DNA of 17,045 bases from Thermoflexibacter sp. (lineage in GTDB: Bacteria > Bacteroidota > Bacteroidia > Cytophagales > Thermoflexibacteraceae). A program made the position numbers and the translations under genes. Shown here in pieces: positions 14,285-17,045 of the stretch. The stretch is from assembly GCA_025455345.1 (NCBI GenBank), contig JALOMS010000016.1, positions 1 through 17,045 on the forward strand, written 5' to 3'. A model generated the notes under the pieces. It was not told the DNA's origin, ran no database searches, and saw only the letters and a list, made by a program, of their open reading frames with translations. Every line of letters begins with the position of its first letter. Position 1 is the stretch's first letter.

Positions 14285-14977
14285 ATGTACACATACGAAT
14301 ATCCACGTCCCGCACTTTCAGTAGATTGTGTTATTTTTGGATTAGATGAAAACGAACTCAAGGTACTGCTTATAGAACGTGGGCATGACCCCTACGCTGG
14401 CTGTTGGGCATTCCCTGGTGGGTTTGTGGATATGGACGAAACTACAGAAGCCGCTGCGAAAAGAGAACTATGGGAAGAAACAGGGCTACAAAATATGTTC
14501 ATGGAACAACTTTATACTTTCAGTGATGTACATAGAGACCCCCGTGGGCGGGTCGTCAGCGTAGCCTATTATGCTTTGGTAAAGCTTAGCGATGTCAAAG
14601 ACCAAGTGAGTGCCTCTTCCGATGCCCAAAAAGCAGAATGGTTTCCTGTCAATAGCTTACCCGCTTTGGCTTTTGACCATGCAAAGATTTTTGATACGGC
14701 GTTTACCCGTTTGAAAGGGAAAGTTAGATACCAACCTCTTGGTTTTGAATTGCTTCCAGAGAAGTTTACCCTCAGCCAATTACAAAAATTGTACGAATTG
14801 ATATTGAATAAAGAATTGGACAAGCGAAATTTTCGTAAAAAAATCTTGAGCATGGCTCTCCTTATAGAACTCCCAGAACGCCAAAAAGGAGTATCGCACC
14901 GCGCCGCCAAGCTATACCAATTCGATAAAGTAAAGTACAAAGAATTAGAAGCAAAAGGATTTTCATTTGAGCTTTAG
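14285..14977 (+). CDS. NrtR-type Nudix protein with C-terminal winged helix
   Basis: A 230-residue protein combining a Nudix domain (about 8-145) with a C-terminal winged-helix region (about 155-230). This is the arrangement of NrtR, the NAD-metabolism repressor, and of related sugar-responsive regulators in Bacteroides. The Nudix box is complete (Gly46, Glu52, then RELWEETGL at 60-68), so it may keep hydrolase activity, whereas many NrtR regulators have a degenerate box and only bind ligand. HDPYAGCWAFPGGFVD and HRDPRGRVVSVAYYALV are typical of the family. The C-terminal part (FTLSQLQKLYELILNKELDKRNFRKKIL, then YQFDKVKYKELEAKGF) reads as a recognition helix plus wing. No NAD-synthesis or sugar-catabolism gene is adjacent, so its regulon cannot be inferred from context. 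A purely catalytic ADP-ribose or sugar-nucleotide hydrolase is the alternative. Confidence 0.88.
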   Translation: MYTYEYPRPALSVDCVIFGLDENELKVLLIERGHDPYAGCWAFPGGFVDMDETTEAAAKRELWEETGLQNMFMEQLYTFSDVHRDPRGRVVSVAYYALVKLSDVKDQVSASSDAQKAEWFPVNSLPALAFDHAKIFDTAFTRLKGKVRYQPLGFELLPEKFTLSQLQKLYELILNKELDKRNFRKKILSMALLIELPERQKGVSHRAAKLYQFDKVKYKELEAKGFSFEL

Positions 14978-14992
14978 AGTGAAATTACGCTT

Positions 14993-15025
14993 TATCTATT
15001 TGATAATCAATAGATAGTTATTTTT
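14993..15025 (+). terminator. Probable terminator of the NrtR-like gene
   Basis: TATCTATT (14993-15000) pairs perfectly with AATAGATA (15009-15016) around an 8-base loop and is followed by GTTATTTTT. It starts 16 bases after the stop codon. The stem is AT-rich and therefore weak. Confidence 0.5.
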
Positions 15026-15102
15026 AAAATCCGATTTGTCAAAATTAATAGTGCATCATTAAAAATATTAGCCTAAAACCCCTACGATTTCATAAATTTC
15101 TT

Positions 15103-15110
15103 TACATTTG
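15103..15110 (+). promoter_or_regulatory. Candidate -7 box of the ABC ATPase gene
   Basis: TACATTTG at 15103-15110 matches TAnnTTTG exactly. Initiation near 15117 leaves about 45 bases before the GTG at 15162. No clear TTTG -33 box is visible upstream. Confidence 0.4.
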
Positions 15111-15161
15111 AAAAGCTAAAATACAGTTTTAAAAATTTAAACTTTAAAATACAAAATCTTT

Positions 15162-16064
15162 GTGAATATCTTACAGACCAAAAATGTAGTAAAGCAATAT
15201 GCTAATCACACTGCACTTAACCAAGTAAGTATCAATGTTCCTAAAGGAAGCATTTATGGTTTGCTGGGTCCCAACGGTGCAGGAAAAACCTCCCTTATTA
15301 GAATTATTACCCAAATTACAGGAGCAGATAGCGGGGAAGTACTGATTCATGGAGAGCCTCTGTTGCCCAAACATATCCAATCCATTGGGTATATGCCCGA
15401 AGAGCGTGGCTTGTATAGAAAAATGAAAGTTGGCGAACAGCTACTTTACTTAGCTCGTTTGAAGGGAATGGCACAAAACGAAGCTAAAAATCGTATTCGC
15501 AGATGGTTAGAAAAACTAAAAATAGAAAATTGGTGGAATAAGAATGTAGAAGACCTTTCTAAAGGAATGCAACAAAAAGTCCAATTCATCGCTACGGTCT
15601 TACACCAACCTGATTTGATTATTTTAGATGAACCCTTTTCTGGATTAGACCCTGTGAATGAGAATATTATACGTGATGAGATTTTGGAATTGAGAAAGCA
15701 AGGTAGTACAATCATTTTCTCTACGCATCGCATGGAGACCGTCGAAGAGCTATGTGATGATATTACACTGATTAACAAATCACAAAAGATTTTGGAAGGA
15801 AAGAAAAAAGAAATTAAAGAAGCCCACAAAACGCATACATTTTTGATAGAAACAGACCAAGAACTTACTCATGTATCTAAACAGTTTAAGTTGATTGAGT
15901 CCAAAAGAACAGAAAAAGGTAATTTTGCGGGACGAATTAAGATATTGGAGGGTAGCAACAATGAACTAATCAGTGAGATTATGCAATATGCGAACTTAAT
16001 TTCTTTTAGCGAAGAGTTGCCTACTATGCACGATATATTCATAGAATTGGTCAAAGAAAAATAG
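15162..16064 (+). CDS. ABC transporter ATP-binding protein (ABC-2/NatA-like) with C-terminal DUF4162-like domain
   Basis: A 300-residue ATPase subunit of an ABC-2-type exporter. Walker A GPNGAGKT (36-43), a PEERGLY segment where the Q-loop lies (79-85), signature LSKGMQQK (132-139), Walker B LIILDEP (152-158) and the switch His in FSTHRM (189) are all intact, so it should hydrolyse ATP. The C-terminal 80 residues resemble the DUF4162 tail found on NatA/YhaQ-like subunits. The start is GTG: an in-frame TAA at 15138-15140 is followed by no ATG, and the residues after the GTG give the normal family N-terminus. Such genes are usually followed by their ABC-2 permease. Here the next gene, 60 bases on, encodes a hybrid kinase, so the permease must be elsewhere or lost. 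What it transports cannot be told. Confidence 0.92.
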   Translation: MNILQTKNVVKQYANHTALNQVSINVPKGSIYGLLGPNGAGKTSLIRIITQITGADSGEVLIHGEPLLPKHIQSIGYMPEERGLYRKMKVGEQLLYLARLKGMAQNEAKNRIRRWLEKLKIENWWNKNVEDLSKGMQQKVQFIATVLHQPDLIILDEPFSGLDPVNENIIRDEILELRKQGSTIIFSTHRMETVEELCDDITLINKSQKILEGKKKEIKEAHKTHTFLIETDQELTHVSKQFKLIESKRTEKGNFAGRIKILEGSNNELISEIMQYANLISFSEELPTMHDIFIELVKEK

Positions 16065-16124
16065 TTTACCTAATACTTGCCGCTTATTTTTTAGAAGGTT
16101 TTATCGAATTTTTGAACTAAGTCC

Positions 16125-17045
16125 ATGCTTGCGACGAATAGTCAGTTATTGTACGAGGGCAATCACTCCTCTTTATACTTTCAAACTGTCAATGAAAGTA
16201 CAAGTGCTTTTATTGTGAAAATTTTAAAGTCTAACCAAATTAATGCGCTGGAAACAAGTCAGCTCAACAATGAATATCTAATTACTCAGCTTTTAGATGG
16301 CATTAAAGGGGTGAGAAAAGTGATTAGCAAAGAATATATCAATGGTTATCCTGCTATCCTGCTTGAGTATGTACAAGGTGCGACTATCAAAGATTTTTTT
16401 GGTAAAGACAAACATTCCATTCCAACTTTTCTAAAAATAGCAATTCAAATCTCGGATACACTTTCGCAGATTCACCAACGCAACATTATTCATAAAGATA
16501 TTAATTCCAATAATATTATTTACAACCAAGAAACTAAGGAAGTAAAAATAATAGACTTTGGAATATCTACCAAAATAAGTCTTAAAACTCAAAACTTAGG
16601 CAATCCCAATAAATTAGAAGGCACATTAGCCTATATTTCGCCCGAACAGACTGGTAGAATGAATCGCTTGGTCGACCACCGAAGCGACTTGTACTCTTTA
16701 GGCATTACTTTTTTCGAGATGCTTACGGGCAAATTGCCCTTTGAGGCAGAAGACCCTATGGAATTGGTGCATAGCCATATTGCCAAAAATCCCCCTAAAG
16801 TTGGGGATTTTAATCTTGGAATAACTCCGATTATTGAACAGATTGTCCACAAATTACTCTCTAAAAGTGCAGAACTTCGCTATCAATCTGCCTTGGGGCT
16901 TAAGAACGACTTAGAGGTAGTGCTTAAAAGTATAGAAAGTGGGACAGATATTCCTGCCGACTTTAGACTTGGACAAATGGATTTTGCTGGGAAGTTTCAA
17001 ATTCCTCAAAAACTATACGGACGCGATAAAGAGATAGCAGAGCTA
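16125..17045 (+). CDS. Large hybrid Ser/Thr kinase (kinase domain, start of ATPase domain), 3' truncated by window
   Basis: The frame is open from the ATG at 16125 to the window end (307 codons, no stop); an in-frame TGA at 16113-16115 excludes an earlier start. Residues about 8-270 form a eukaryotic-type protein kinase: loop YEGNHSSLYF, Lys32 in AFIVKIL, catalytic loop IIHKDINSNNII with Asp125 and Asn130 (HKD instead of HRD), IIDFGIS (DFG 144-146), and YISPEQTGRMNR in place of APE, followed by DHRSDLYSLGITFFEML. The SPEQTGRMNR sequence and the linker DFRLGQMDFAGKFQIPQKLYGRDKEIAEL (279-307) are the signature of very large proteins that continue with an AAA/NTPase domain, GAF or PAS domains and often a histidine kinase, at 1,500-2,000 residues. 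That continuation is inferred. The kinase acts in the cytoplasm; input and substrates are unknown. It lies 60 bases after the ABC ATPase gene with no terminator visible between them. Confidence 0.9.
   Translation, partial: MLATNSQLLYEGNHSSLYFQTVNESTSAFIVKILKSNQINALETSQLNNEYLITQLLDGIKGVRKVISKEYINGYPAILLEYVQGATIKDFFGKDKHSIPTFLKIAIQISDTLSQIHQRNIIHKDINSNNIIYNQETKEVKIIDFGISTKISLKTQNLGNPNKLEGTLAYISPEQTGRMNRLVDHRSDLYSLGITFFEMLTGKLPFEAEDPMELVHSHIAKNPPKVGDFNLGITPIIEQIVHKLLSKSAELRYQSALGLKNDLEVVLKSIESGTDIPADFRLGQMDFAGKFQIPQKLYGRDKEIAEL

Noticed and set aside
7379..15078. Shared TTAGCCTAAAA at 7381-7391 and 15068-15078, upstream of the Fic and ABC genes
   Set aside because: An 11-base match between two AT-rich spacers is expected by chance in a window this size. 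The palindromic TTTTAGCCTAAAA at 7379 is not matched at the second site.
16066..16090. Third copy of the palindromic element (CTAATACTTGCCGCTTAT after the ABC gene stop)
   Set aside because: Only the TAATACTTG part matches and the palindrome is not preserved, so I do not count it.
1..17045. CRISPR arrays, rRNA genes, transposase genes or insertion sequences
   Set aside because: No regularly spaced repeats, no rRNA-like or complete tRNA-like segment and no transposase or integrase frame were seen on either strand.

Overview
The window is about 17 kb of AT-rich DNA from the chromosome of a member of the Bacteroidota, most likely a free-living Cytophagales-type bacterium (Microscilla/Bernardetia/Flexibacter-like). 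Three things point there. Several intergenic spacers carry the Bacteroidota promoter pattern (TTTG-like -33 box, 18-21 bases, TAnnTTTG -7 box) and most genes lack a clear Shine-Dalgarno sequence. A hemD gene sits next to a DUF4271 membrane protein, an arrangement typical of this phylum. The gene set also includes large multidomain signalling proteins (HAMP/SpoIIE phosphatase, kinase-ATPase hybrid). The assignment rests on recognition, not on a database search.

Layout. 1-1242: the 3' end of leuC with a strong terminator, then an MTA/SAH nucleosidase gene on the minus strand. 1354-3739: a secreted six-Asp-box (YCF48-like) propeller protein on the minus strand, divergent from proA. 3740-4123: an AT-rich spacer with a promoter candidate and inverted repeats, leading into a membrane HAMP/SpoIIE-type protein phosphatase (4124-6184). 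6190-8780: an accessory-looking block holding a very AT-rich secreted protein of unknown function and a Fic protein with an unusual C-terminal extension; it is bracketed by two copies of a short palindromic element. 8781-10856: a minus-strand DUF4271-hemD operon with its own terminator. 10915-11442: a DinB/YfiT-type protein, divergent from that operon across a 58-bp spacer with overlapping promoters. 11607-14144: a receiver-less sigma-54 activator whose stop codon directly abuts the start of a GT4-like glycosyltransferase. 14285-14977: a NrtR-type Nudix/winged-helix regulator whose predicted promoter is overlaid by a 16-bp palindrome. 15162-16064: an orphan ABC ATPase. 16125-end: the kinase domain and ATPase linker of a very large hybrid Ser/Thr kinase that runs off the window.

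Much of the window is housekeeping (leucine, proline, haem, methionine salvage) interleaved with signalling genes. I do not see one clearly novel multi-gene system. The best candidates for new biology are the bracketed Fic block, the NrtR-like gene with its candidate operator, and the sensor-less sigma-54 activator coupled to a glycosyltransferase. All functional calls come from motif recognition, with no homology search run.
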